DNA of 5,875 nucleotides from Neisseriaceae bacterium (GTDB taxonomy: Bacteria > Pseudomonadota > Gammaproteobacteria > Burkholderiales > Neisseriaceae): the NCBI GenBank assembly GCA_017989485.1, contig JAGNPU010000137.1:1-5875 (forward strand). Direction: 5' to 3'. The translations under genes were made by a program, and so were the position numbers. Under the pieces are notes generated by a model that saw only the letters and a program-made list of their open reading frames with translations, did no database searches and was not told where the DNA came from. This document shows positions 1 to 5,875 of this stretch, piece after piece. The number at the start of each line of letters is the position of its first letter. Within the stretch, counting starts at the first letter, position 1.

Positions 1-1672
1 CCAATAGGTCGGCGTCTTGCGCCAGGGCCACTTCGACGGCACCCAATAGGCCTTCTGCATCCACCACGGCTTCTTGCCGATTGCGTGCGTCAATGTCTTC
101 TTTGGCAAACGACAGCGAATCCTTCAGCATCTGGGTGATGGTGTCGTCGTCGAGGCCGTAAGACGGCTTGATTTCCACAATGGCTTCTACGCCAGAGGTT
201 TGTTCTTTGGCCGAGACCGACAGCAGGCCGTCGGCGTCAACCTGGAAGGTCACGCGGATGCGTGCGGCGCCGGCCACCATCGGCGGTATGCCTTTGAGGG
301 TGAACTTGGCCAAGGAGCGGCAGTCGCTCACCAATTCGCGTTCGCCTTGTAAGACGTGGATGGTCATGCCGGTTTGGCCGTCTTTAAAGGTGGTGAAGTC
401 CTGCGCCCGAGCCGTGGGCAGGGTGCTGTTACGGGGAATGACTTTTTCGACCAGGCCGCCGTAAGTTTCTAGGCCCAGCGACAGCGGCGTCACGTCTAAG
501 AGCAACCATTCGCCGTCATTTTTATTGCCGGCCAAAATATTGGCCTGCATGGCGGCGCCCATGGCAACCACTTCGTCAGGGTTTAAATTGTTTAGCGGTG
601 CCTGTTTGAAATACTGTTCGGTGGCGGTTTGCACATGGGGCATGCGGGTGGCGCCGCCGACCATGATGACGCCGTTGACGTCTTCTTTTTTGATCTTGGC
701 GTCGCTCAGGGCTTTTTGCATTGGGGTTAAGGTTTTGTTCACCAAATGCTGGGTGATGCGCTGAAACTCATCGCGGCTAATCGACACGTTGACGGTATGG
801 CCATCGGACAGGGTGCAGTGGATGGTGGCGCTGTTGTCGTGGGTCAGGCTTTCTTTGGCCGCGCGCGCCAGGGCCAGCAACAGCTGGTTGTCGACCTCGT
901 TCAGTGCCGACAGCTGTGCGGTTTCTAAAACCCAGCAGTATAGGCGATGGTCAAAGTCGTCGCCGCCTAGGGCGCTGTTGCCATTGGTGGCCAGCACTTC
1001 AAAAATGCCTTTGGTGAGTCGCAAAATAGACACGTCAAAGGTGCCGCCACCGAGGTCATACACCACGAACGTGCCTTCGGACGCGTTGTCGAGGCCGTAG
1101 GCAATGGCTGCGGCCGTGGGTTCGTTCAGCAGGCGCAAAACGTTTAGGCCAGCCAGTTTGGCGGCGTCTTTGGTGGCTTGACGCTGGGCGTCATCAAAAT
1201 AGGCCGGCACGGTGATGACGGCGCCGGTCAGTTGGCCACCCAGGGCGGCTTCGGCGCGCAGCTTCAGCGTCGTCAGCACTTCGGCAGACACCTCAACCGG
1301 GGTTTTTAACCCCTGGCGGGTTTGAATGTCAATGATGTGGTCACTGTCGCCAAATTTATAGGGGAGGTGGCGACCGTTGCCAATGTCGGCAAGGGCGCGG
1401 CCCAACATGCGTTTGGCCGAGCTGATGGTGTTTTGTGGGTCGATGCGTTGGGCCTGTAAGGCGTCATGGCCGACCTCGACGCGGTCGTTTTCACAGTAGC
1501 GAACGACTGAGGGCAGGCTGGCGCGGCCTTCTTCATCGGTTAAGCACACGGCGCTGCCGCTGCGGACGGTGGCCATTAGGGTGTTGGTGGTGCCCAGGTC
1601 AATGCCGACGGCGAGACGATGTTGGTGCGGCGCGGTAGACATGCCTGGTTCAGCAATTTGCAATAGTGCCAT
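1..1672 (-). CDS. hscA: Fe-S cluster assembly Hsp70 chaperone HscA (3' end cut by window)
   Basis: HscA is the specialised Hsp70 ATPase of the cytoplasmic Isc system. With HscB it binds the scaffold IscU and uses ATP hydrolysis to promote transfer of the cluster to acceptor proteins. The frame is open for 557 codons up to the window edge; the family is usually about 615-620 residues, so roughly the last 60, part of the helical lid, lie outside. Visible nucleotide-binding motifs are IDLGTTN (residues 24-30), DLGGGTFD (206-213) and VGGATRMP (338-345). The LLLDV linker is at 390-394, followed by the substrate-binding domain with its TFKDGQT stretch. The ATG at 1672 is chosen because the protein then begins [10 protein letters not shown], nearly the same as E. 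coli HscA, although its ribosome binding site is weak. A second ATG at codon 11 is less likely. The gene lies 63 bases after hscB in the same direction. The HscA-type N-terminus and the hscB neighbour argue against DnaK. The call is firm; only the 3' end is unknown. Confidence 0.97.
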   Translation of the reverse strand, partial: MALLQIAEPGMSTAPHQHRLAVGIDLGTTNTLMATVRSGSAVCLTDEEGRASLPSVVRYCENDRVEVGHDALQAQRIDPQNTISSAKRMLGRALADIGNGRHLPYKFGDSDHIIDIQTRQGLKTPVEVSAEVLTTLKLRAEAALGGQLTGAVITVPAYFDDAQRQATKDAAKLAGLNVLRLLNEPTAAAIAYGLDNASEGTFVVYDLGGGTFDVSILRLTKGIFEVLATNGNSALGGDDFDHRLYCWVLETAQLSALNEVDNQLLLALARAAKESLTHDNSATIHCTLSDGHTVNVSISRDEFQRITQHLVNKTLTPMQKALSDAKIKKEDVNGVIMVGGATRMPHVQTATEQYFKQAPLNNLNPDEVVAMGAAMQANILAGNKNDGEWLLLDVTPLSLGLETYGGLVEKVIPRNSTLPTARAQDFTTFKDGQTGMTIHVLQGERELVSDCRSLAKFTLKGIPPMVAGAARIRVTFQVDADGLLSVSAKEQTSGVEAIVEIKPSYGLDDDTITQMLKDSLSFAKEDIDARNRQEAVVDAEGLLGAVEVALAQDADLL

Positions 1673-1735
1673 AAATCTACTTTAACTTTGTCTTTGAATC
1701 ATCAAACGGAAACGGGGCCTGAGGCCAGGTCGAGC

Positions 1736-2251
1736 TTAGTCGAGCGCGTCTAAGGTTTGATGAATGTTTTGGGTAAGCTTATCCATAAAGCGGCCTTGGC
1801 GAACCAGTGTGGCTGCGGCAGCGTAGTCTTCTTGAGCGAAGGTGGTGGATAAGGTGGTCAGCAGCGTGGACAGTTCGTCCTGAACCTCGTCAGCCAATGC
1901 CAAGAGCCCTGGGAGGTCTTGCGCCTGTTGGGCGTCCTCTAGGCTTTCACGCCAGCTCATTTGCTGCATCAGAAACTCAGGTTCAAACTGAGTGTGCATG
2001 GGGTCGTCGGCATCAATATGGTGCAGGCTGAGGAGGTAACTGGCGCGATCGAGCGGCTGCTGGAGGGTGCGATAGGCTTCATTGACGGTAGAGGCCATCA
2101 TCAACGACTGTTTTTGCTCAAAAGCACTGGCACCGGCAAATTTATCCGGGTGGCAGGCGGCCGCGAGGGCCAAATAGGTGGCGCTTAAAGCAGCCGTGTC
2201 TATGTCAAATGCTGTGGGGAGCCCAAACAGGCCGAAATGGTTTTGTGTCAT
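1736..2251 (-). CDS. hscB: Fe-S cluster assembly J-domain co-chaperone HscB
   Basis: HscB is the J-type partner of HscA. It stimulates the HscA ATPase and delivers IscU carrying a cluster. The product has 171 residues, the same size as E. coli HscB. The N-terminal J domain (about residues 5-75) carries the HPDK signature at 34-37, within HPDKF. The C-terminal helical domain contains FLMQQMSWRESLED (93-106), which aligns with the IscU-binding helix of E. coli HscB, and F155 in GRFMDKL lies where E. coli has another IscU-contact phenylalanine. It has no N-terminal CxxC zinc module, as expected for the bacterial form. The ATG at 2251 gives the usual start just before the HFGLFGLP segment. No strong ribosome binding site is visible upstream, and an 11-bp hairpin ends 15 bases before the start codon. 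It lies 58 bases after iscA and 63 bases before hscA, so it is probably co-transcribed with both. Confidence 0.97.
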   Translation of the reverse strand: MTQNHFGLFGLPTAFDIDTAALSATYLALAAACHPDKFAGASAFEQKQSLMMASTVNEAYRTLQQPLDRASYLLSLHHIDADDPMHTQFEPEFLMQQMSWRESLEDAQQAQDLPGLLALADEVQDELSTLLTTLSTTFAQEDYAAAATLVRQGRFMDKLTQNIHQTLDALD

Positions 2252-2266
2252 GATCTATATCGCTGC

Positions 2267-2293
2267 GCTTAAGCTTGGCTGTCAAGCTTAAGC
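2267..2293 (-). repeat. Perfect 11-bp inverted repeat in the iscA-hscB gap
   Basis: The minus strand reads GCTTAAGCTTG, loop ACAGC, CAAGCTTAAGC. All 11 pairs are Watson-Crick and the loop has five bases, making this the longest perfect stem I found in the window. No T-tract follows. It ends 15 bases before the hscB ATG, so it may affect access to the start of hscB, set an RNA processing point, or protect the iscA end of the message from decay. Confidence 0.65.
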
Positions 2294-2309
2294 TGGGTGT
2301 GAGGCAGGG

Positions 2310-2630
2310 TTAAACGTGGAAGCTTTCGCCACAACCACACTCGTCGGTCACGTTGGGATTTTCAAATTTAAAGCCTTCATTCAGGCCTTCTTTGGTGTAA
2401 TCCAGTACGGTGCCGTCAAGATAAACGTGGCTTTTGGGATCGGTAATGACTTTAACCCCAAAGTATTCAAACACGATGTCATCCGTATTGGCTTCGTCGG
2501 CAAATTCTAACACATAGGCCATGCCGGAGCAGCCGCTGGTTCTGACGGCCAGGCGGATGCCTATGCCTTTGCCACGGTTGCTGATAAACCCCTGAATGTG
2601 ATTTGCAGCGCGTTCAGATAAAGTAATCAT
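2310..2630 (-). CDS. iscA: A-type iron-sulfur carrier protein IscA
   Basis: IscA is a small cytoplasmic A-type carrier that binds iron or a cluster and passes it to target proteins, especially [4Fe-4S] enzymes. The product has 106 residues against 107 in E. coli. The three conserved cysteines are present: C34 in [14 protein letters not shown], and C98 and C100 in the C-terminal [11 protein letters not shown]. The ending CGCGESFHV and the position in the operon identify it as IscA rather than ErpA or SufA. The ATG at 2630 has a good ribosome binding site, AAGGTGG, at 2635-2641, four bases from the ATG. It lies between iscU (61-base gap) and hscB (58-base gap). Both gaps contain inverted repeats. 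I see no damage. Confidence 0.97.
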   Translation of the reverse strand: MITLSERAANHIQGFISNRGKGIGIRLAVRTSGCSGMAYVLEFADEANTDDIVFEYFGVKVITDPKSHVYLDGTVLDYTKEGLNEGFKFENPNVTDECGCGESFHV

Positions 2631-2652
2631 TTATCCACCTTATTGCGGTAAG

Positions 2653-2682
2653 GGGTTGCTCAGGCCTAGGCCTAGGCAACCC
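2653..2682 (-). repeat. Inverted repeat in the iscU-iscA gap
   Basis: The outer arms on the minus strand are GGGTTGC (2682-2676) and GCAACCC (2659-2653), a perfect seven-pair stem. Inside, a two-by-two internal loop leads to a further four pairs, AGGC with GCCT, around a CTAG tetraloop. The inner part is also a tandem repeat of AGGCCT. The structure starts nine bases after the iscU stop codon and ends 11 bases before the iscA ribosome binding site (2635-2641). There is no T-tract. Confidence 0.55.
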
Positions 2683-2691
2683 GTAAGTCTA

Positions 2692-3075
2692 TTATTGATT
2701 GTGTTTTTTCTTGTAATCGCCCACTGCGGCTTTAATGGCGTCTTCGGCCAAAATAGAACAGTGAATTTTTACCGGAGGCAATTCCAGCTCTTCGGCAATG
2801 CTGCTGTTTTTAATCGCCAAGGCTTGGTCTAAGGTTTTGCCCTTAACCCACTCGGTGATGAGCGATGAAGAGGCGATGGCAGAGCCGCAGCCGTAGGTCT
2901 TGAAGCGTGCGTCTTCAATCACGCCGCTTTCGCTGACCTTGATTTGTAGCTTCATCACGTCGCCACAGGCGGGTGCGCCAACCATGCCGGTGCCCACGCT
3001 GTCGTCACCTTTTTCAAATGAACCCACGTTGCGGGGATTCTCGTAATGGTCAATTACTTTGTCGCTATAAGCCAT
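2692..3075 (-). CDS. iscU: Iron-sulfur cluster scaffold protein IscU
   Basis: IscU is the scaffold on which [2Fe-2S] clusters are assembled from iron and from sulfur supplied by IscS. The product has 127 residues, normal for the stand-alone IscU family, and lacks the extra domains of NifU. The cluster ligands are all present: C37 and D39 in GAPACGDVM, C63 in YGCGSAIASSS, and H105-C106 in KIHCSILAEDA. The HscA recognition motif LPPVK sits at 99-103, just before H105. The ATG at 3075 is preceded by a clear AGGAGC ribosome binding site at 3082-3087. The gene follows iscS after an 89-base gap holding two inverted repeats. Its partners IscS, HscB and HscA are all encoded in this window. Confidence 0.98.
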   Translation of the reverse strand: MAYSDKVIDHYENPRNVGSFEKGDDSVGTGMVGAPACGDVMKLQIKVSESGVIEDARFKTYGCGSAIASSSLITEWVKGKTLDQALAIKNSSIAEELELPPVKIHCSILAEDAIKAAVGDYKKKHNQ

Positions 3076-3097
3076 AATTTTGCTCCTGGTGCGGTCT

Positions 3098-3117
3098 GGC
3101 CAACGTTAGGGTTGGCC
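3098..3117 (-). repeat. Inverted repeat in the iscS-iscU gap, iscU-proximal
   Basis: The minus strand reads GGCCAAC, loop CCTAAC, GTTGGCC: a perfect seven-pair stem with a six-base loop. No T-tract follows, and the iscU ribosome binding site (3082-3087) begins 10 bases downstream. It is more likely an mRNA stability or processing structure than a terminator, since essential partners of IscS are encoded downstream. Confidence 0.55.
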
Positions 3118-3140
3118 GAATGTTGTTATAAGTGTGGTTG

Positions 3141-3154
3141 AGGCGATGTCGCCT
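3141..3154 (-). repeat. Inverted repeat in the iscS-iscU gap, iscS-proximal
   Basis: The minus strand reads AGGCGA, CA, TCGCCT. In RNA this would form a five-pair stem, AGGCG with CGCCT, and a four-base loop. It begins 10 bases after the iscS stop codon. It is short and could be chance, but it is the first of two repeats in this 89-base gap. Confidence 0.45.
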
Positions 3155-3164
3155 AGGGGCCGGT

Positions 3165-4382
3165 TTAGTGCTCGGCCCATTCAACGGTGCTGAGGTCGAT
3201 GCCGTCTAAGTGCATTTCCCACAGCGGCGATAAATCGCGCAATTTGCCAATTTTATCTTTAATCAGCTGGGCTGCATAATCAATTTGTTCTATGGTGGTG
3301 AAGCGGCCAAAGGTGATGCGCAGCGAGCTGTGGGCCAGTTCGTCGTTACGGCCAAGGGCGCGCAAGACGTAAGAAGGCTCTAGGCTGGCCGAGGTACAGG
3401 CTGAACCGCTGGACACGGCCAGTTCTTTAACCGCCATGATCAGGCTTTCCCCTTCGACGAAGTTAAAGCTGACGTTTAGGTTTTGGGGCACGCGCTGGTC
3501 TAGGTCGCCGTTGACATACACTTCGGCAATGTCTTTGACCGCGTCCAAGAAGCGGTTACGCAAGACTAAGGCGTGTTCACGGTCGGCATCCATTTCCAAA
3601 CGGGCCAGGCGGAAGGCTTCGCCCATGCCGGCAATTTGGTGGGTGGCCAAGGTGCCGCTGCGGAAGCCGCGCTCATGACCGCCACCGTGCATTTGCGCTT
3701 CTAAGCGGATGCGGGGTTTACGGCGCACATACAAAGCACCAATGCCTTTAGGGCCGTAGGTTTTGTGGCCGGACATGCTTAATAGGTCAACCTTTACATG
3801 GCTTAAGTCGATGGCGACTTTGCCGGTTGCCTGAGCGGCATCCACGTGGAAGATCACGCCTTTTTCGCGGCAAATCTCGCCTAAGGCCGCGATGTCTTGA
3901 ATCACGCCAATTTCGTTGTTAACCCACATCACCGAAGCCAAAATGGTGTCTGGGCGGAGGGCGGCCTTGAATACGTCAAGGTCTAACAGGCCATTGTCCT
4001 GTACGTCTAGGTAGGTGACTTCAAAACCTTCACGCTCTAGCTCACGCATGGTGTCCAAAACGGCTTTGTGTTCGGTTTTGACGGTAATGAGGTGTTTGCC
4101 CTTGCTTTGGTAGAAATGAGCCGCACCTTTAATGGCCAGATTGTTTGATTCTGTCGCACCCGAAGTGAACACCACTTCTTTGCTGTCACAGTTTAACAAT
4201 AGGGCAATTTCTTGACGGGCGTTTTCAACCGCTTCTTCAGCAGTCCAGCCGAAGCTATGGCTAGAGCTGGCTGGGTTGCCAAACTCTTCGTATAGGTAGG
4301 GGATCATTTTTTCCGCCACACGTGGGTCTATCGGTGTGGTGGCAGCGTAGTCTAAGTAAATCGGTGTTTTAATTTGGCTCAT
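3165..4382 (-). CDS. iscS: Cysteine desulfurase IscS
   Basis: IscS is the PLP-dependent desulfurase that converts cysteine to alanine and carries the released sulfur as a persulfide to IscU, and in many bacteria also to tRNA thiolation and other pathways. The product has 405 residues against 404 in E. coli. H105 (in [10 protein letters not shown]) stacks on the cofactor, K207 (in [11 protein letters not shown]) forms the PLP Schiff base, and C329 (in [16 protein letters not shown]) is the persulfide cysteine. The C-terminal [10 protein letters not shown] segment, in the region that contacts IscU in E. coli, is present. The ATG at 4382 puts the conserved [10 protein letters not shown] at residues 8-17; a modest AAGAGC site lies eight bases upstream. 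It starts 26 bases after iscR, the shortest gap in the operon. The IscS-type length and the neighbours argue against NifS or SufS. Confidence 0.98.
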   Translation of the reverse strand: MSQIKTPIYLDYAATTPIDPRVAEKMIPYLYEEFGNPASSSHSFGWTAEEAVENARQEIALLLNCDSKEVVFTSGATESNNLAIKGAAHFYQSKGKHLITVKTEHKAVLDTMRELEREGFEVTYLDVQDNGLLDLDVFKAALRPDTILASVMWVNNEIGVIQDIAALGEICREKGVIFHVDAAQATGKVAIDLSHVKVDLLSMSGHKTYGPKGIGALYVRRKPRIRLEAQMHGGGHERGFRSGTLATHQIAGMGEAFRLARLEMDADREHALVLRNRFLDAVKDIAEVYVNGDLDQRVPQNLNVSFNFVEGESLIMAVKELAVSSGSACTSASLEPSYVLRALGRNDELAHSSLRITFGRFTTIEQIDYAAQLIKDKIGKLRDLSPLWEMHLDGIDLSTVEWAEH

Positions 4383-4408
4383 GGTTTTTTGCTCTTGTAT
4401 GGTACGTG

Positions 4409-4876
4409 TTAGTTATGGGTACTTACAACAACTGTCATCGGGTGTGTTTCCGCGGTGTGTAAGCGCTGTTTGTTGTGGCCATGCTCGATTAAGGTGGCGA
4501 GGGTGATGCCAGACAAATAATCTCCGATGGTCTTGTTTAAGTTTTCCCAAAGGTCGTGGGTCAAACATTGGGTGTGCCCCATGCAGTTTGATTTGCCATT
4601 ACATTGGGTGGCGTCCAGAGAGTCATCAACGGCGTGCACAATGGCGGCCACGCTGATTTCATGCAGCGGTTTATTCAATGAATAACCACCGCCTGGGCCT
4701 CTTAAACTGGCTACTAAGCCGGCTTTTCTAAGCTTGCTGAATAGCTGCTCCAAATAGGAGAGGGAAATGTGTCTGCGTTCACTAATCGCCGAGAGGCTTA
4801 CTGGGCCTCCCTCATGGTGCATGGCCACGTCTAAAAGGGCTGTCACTGCAAATCGCCCCTTGGTTGTCAGGCGCAT
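4409..4876 (-). CDS. iscR: Rrf2-family [2Fe-2S] transcriptional regulator IscR
   Basis: IscR is a DNA-binding sensor of cluster supply. In its [2Fe-2S] form it represses its own operon; in some bacteria the cluster-free form also regulates other promoters. From the ATG at 4876 the product has 155 residues. The N-terminal winged helix starts [16 protein letters not shown] and contains [17 protein letters not shown] (38-54) and the RGPGGGY turn (59-65). The ligands C92, C98, C104 and H107 sit in the pattern C-x5-C-x5-C-x2-H, identical in spacing and numbering to E. coli IscR. The start was chosen because it gives the canonical MRLT beginning and is six bases from an AAGGTG ribosome binding site; a GTG start at 4885 would add three residues but lies inside that site. 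The C-terminal tail (about 131-155) is not conserved with E. coli and has five histidines. A matching IscR site lies upstream, which fits autorepression. Confidence 0.97.
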   Translation of the reverse strand: MRLTTKGRFAVTALLDVAMHHEGGPVSLSAISERRHISLSYLEQLFSKLRKAGLVASLRGPGGGYSLNKPLHEISVAAIVHAVDDSLDATQCNGKSNCMGHTQCLTHDLWENLNKTIGDYLSGITLATLIEHGHNKQRLHTAETHPMTVVVSTHN

Positions 4877-4882
4877 AATGTT

Positions 4883-4888
4883 CACCTT
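4883..4888 (-). promoter_or_regulatory. iscR ribosome binding site that settles the start codon
   Basis: The minus strand reads AAGGTG here, then AACATT, then ATG at 4876. This is a strong Shine-Dalgarno match at a normal six-base spacing. It overlaps the in-frame GTG at 4885-4883, so that GTG cannot easily be the start while this site is used. Confidence 0.8.
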
Positions 4889-4909
4889 GTAAATGCTTTT
4901 GTGACCCTA

Positions 4910-4938
4910 ATTATCCTATTTCCTACTAAATTAGTCAA
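4910..4938 (-). promoter_or_regulatory. Predicted sigma70-type promoter of the isc operon
   Basis: On the minus strand, TTGACT (4938-4933) is a five-of-six match to the -35 consensus. It is separated by exactly 17 bases from GATAAT (4915-4910), a five-of-six match to the -10 box. Transcription would start near 4902-4904, about 26-28 bases before the iscR ATG, leaving a short leader with the ribosome binding site. It is the best promoter I found in the window and sits where the isc promoter is expected. The start site is inferred, not measured. Confidence 0.85.
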
Positions 4939-4942
4939 CTAT
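4918..4942 (-). promoter_or_regulatory. Type 1 IscR binding site overlapping the isc promoter
   Basis: The minus strand carries ATAGTTGACT (4942-4933), a five-base AATTT spacer, and AGTAGGAAAT (4927-4918). Compared with the known type 1 consensus, whose half-sites are ATASYYGACT and AGTCRRSTAT around RWWWY, 22 of 25 positions agree. The three mismatches, at 4924, 4921 and 4920, are all in the downstream half. The site covers the whole -35 box and most of the spacer, so holo-IscR bound here should block RNA polymerase. Together with the intact cluster ligands in IscR, this supports negative feedback on the operon. Confidence 0.85.
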
Positions 4943-4958
4943 TAAGCTGGGGGCCACG

Positions 4959-4982
4959 CAAAGCCTGCTGTGGCAAGCTTTG
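4959..4982 (-). other. Hairpin after serB, possible weak terminator or 3' end structure
   Basis: Nine bases after the serB stop codon the minus strand reads CAAAGCTTGC, loop CACA, GCAGGCTTTG. This folds into a ten-pair stem with one G-U pair and a four-base loop. No T-tract follows (the next bases are CGTGGCCCCC), so it is not a standard intrinsic terminator. It could protect the serB transcript end or partly separate serB from the isc promoter, which begins about 17 bases further on. Confidence 0.5.
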
Positions 4983-4991
4983 GCCGTCAAT

Positions 4992-5831
4992 TTAGGCGCC
5001 AAAACAGGGTGTGATTTGGTCTAGGCCGCGATGATCTAGGCATAAGGTGGCGTGGCTTTTGGTTTTGGCCTTGGCGTGAAAAGCCACCCCAAAACCAGCG
5101 GCTTCGAGCATGGGGATGTCGTTGGCGCCGTCGCCCATGGCAATCACCTGTTCGGCCGTTAAGCCCAATGCGTCACGGTGCTGGCGCAGCAGCGTGGCCT
5201 TGGCTTCGGCGTCAATAATCGGGCCGATGACGTTGCCGGTGAGCACGCCGTCGATGATTTCTAATTCATTGGCGTAGGCGTAGTCTAGGCCGAGACGGGC
5301 TTTGAGCCTGTCGGTGAAGTAGGTGAAGCCGCCAGACACCAGCATGAACTTAATGCCGTGGGCCTGTGCCGTTTGGATTAGGGTGTCGGCACCGGGGGTG
5401 AGGGCCAGCTTATGCTCGTAGACCTCGGCCAAGGCGCGTTCGGGCAAGCCTTTAAGCAGGGCCACGCGTTCAATCAAGGAGGCGCGAAAGTCCAGTTCGC
5501 CCTGCATGGCGCGCTCGGTGATTTCGGCAATTTGTGCCTTAATGCCCATTTGGTCGGCGATTTCGTCGATGCACTCAATCGTGATCAGGGTCGAGTCCAT
5601 GTCGCTGACCATGAGGCCTATGCTGCTTAAGGGGGCGTCCGGCAGGCAGGCGACCTCGATTTTAGCGGCAAACAGCCGCTGTGTTTGTCCCGCATCCAAG
5701 GCAAAGGGTTGGTCTTGGGTGAGGCGGATGACGCCGTTGTTGGCCACGGGGGTGGTTAACCCCAGTGACGGCCAAAGCCAGGCAAGGTCAATCTGGTCTA
5801 TCTGTGGGTGTTGTAATACCAGTGCATACAT
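4992..5831 (-). CDS. serB: Phosphoserine phosphatase SerB
   Basis: SerB is a cytoplasmic HAD-superfamily phosphatase that removes phosphate from O-phosphoserine, the last step of serine synthesis. The product has 279 residues, shorter than E. coli SerB (322) but in line with neisserial forms as I remember them; the difference is in the N-terminal regulatory part. HAD motif I is DMDST with nucleophile D77 and acid D79; motif II is VSGGF (165-169); motif III is K211; motif IV is GDGAND (233-238). The substrate-specific ECIDEIADQMG and TERAMQGELDF stretches are also present. The ATG at 5831 is the only reasonable start: a stop codon lies in frame nine codons upstream with no start between, and the ribosome binding site is poor. 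Serine is the precursor of cysteine, the sulfur donor for IscS, but a functional link to the operon is only a guess; the iscR promoter suggests separate control. Confidence 0.96.
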   Translation of the reverse strand: MYALVLQHPQIDQIDLAWLWPSLGLTTPVANNGVIRLTQDQPFALDAGQTQRLFAAKIEVACLPDAPLSSIGLMVSDMDSTLITIECIDEIADQMGIKAQIAEITERAMQGELDFRASLIERVALLKGLPERALAEVYEHKLALTPGADTLIQTAQAHGIKFMLVSGGFTYFTDRLKARLGLDYAYANELEIIDGVLTGNVIGPIIDAEAKATLLRQHRDALGLTAEQVIAMGDGANDIPMLEAAGFGVAFHAKAKTKSHATLCLDHRGLDQITPCFGA

Positions 5832-5875
5832 AGGTGGGTGTGCTTTCTTAAGCGTCTAAGCCGGCTTGAACCATG

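Noticed and set aside
74..1100. Several plus-strand open frames opposite hscA
   Set aside because: They are mirror frames of a strongly conserved Hsp70 gene, with no recognisable domain or ribosome binding site. The same holds for plus-strand frames opposite hscB, iscA, iscS and serB.
1693..1706. Small inverted repeat TTTGA/TCAAA in the hscB-hscA gap
   Set aside because: Only five mostly A-T pairs with a four-base loop; expected by chance and weaker than the repeats in the other gaps. I see no convincing promoter in this gap either.
2254..2285. Perfect -35-like TTGACA (2285-2280) with TATAGA (2259-2254) as a possible hscB promoter
   Set aside because: The spacing is 20 bases, too long for a good promoter. 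The start would fall inside hscB, and TTGACA arises from the hairpin arm and loop.
3199..3210. ATGCCGTCTAAG, 10 of 12 bases like the neisserial DNA uptake sequence
   Set aside because: The last three bases differ from the conserved GAA end, and the stretch encodes part of the normal IscS C-terminus. Single partial match; no intact copy in the window.
4883..4885. GTG start for a 158-residue IscR
   Set aside because: The GTG lies inside the AAGGTG ribosome binding site, and the ATG at 4876 gives the canonical MRLT N-terminus.
5848..5874. Possible tail of an upstream minus-strand gene ending VQAGLDA and a TAA stop at 5850-5848
   Set aside because: Only eight codons before the stop are visible at the window edge, and another frame is also open. 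It is plausible but cannot be supported from this sequence.
1..5875. A previously undescribed system hidden in the window
   Set aside because: All space outside short gaps is filled by well-known genes with intact catalytic residues. There are no mobile element ends, defence genes, RNA genes or unexplained large open frames.

Overview
This window holds a bacterial iron-sulfur cluster (Isc) assembly operon. Every gene I can support lies on the minus strand, so the order of transcription runs from high to low coordinates: serB, then iscR-iscS-iscU-iscA-hscB-hscA. The left edge of the window cuts off the end of hscA. The gene order matches the classical proteobacterial isc operon. The usual next genes, fdx and sometimes iscX, would lie beyond position 1 and cannot be seen.

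The organism is most likely a betaproteobacterium, and I lean towards the Neisseriales. The HscA and IscS sequences read closest to my memory of neisserial proteins, for example the [18 protein letters not shown] stretch of HscA and the 279-residue SerB. This is an inference from remembered sequences, not from a search. I found no intact neisserial DNA uptake sequence.

Region by region: 4992-5831 is serB, the last enzyme of serine synthesis, on the same strand as the operon. 4877-4991 is the regulatory gap before iscR. It has a hairpin just after serB and a good sigma70-type promoter overlapped by an almost complete type 1 IscR site. 4409-4876 is iscR, the [2Fe-2S] repressor of its own operon. 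3165-4382 is iscS (cysteine desulfurase), 2692-3075 is iscU (scaffold), 2310-2630 is iscA (A-type carrier), 1736-2251 is hscB (J-type co-chaperone) and 1-1672 is hscA (Hsp70 chaperone, 557 codons present).

The genes form one pathway. IscS takes sulfur from cysteine and passes it to IscU, where the cluster is built. HscB brings loaded IscU to HscA, which binds the LPPVK motif of IscU and drives cluster release. IscA is a carrier to some target proteins. IscR senses the cluster supply and represses the promoter when clusters are plentiful.

All key residues I checked are intact, and I saw no frameshift, insertion sequence, tRNA, CRISPR array or phage gene. I did not find a new system. The most distinctive non-coding feature is a set of unrelated inverted repeats, one or two in each of the iscS-iscU, iscU-iscA and iscA-hscB gaps, none followed by a T-tract. 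No stretch longer than 300 bases lacks a gene.
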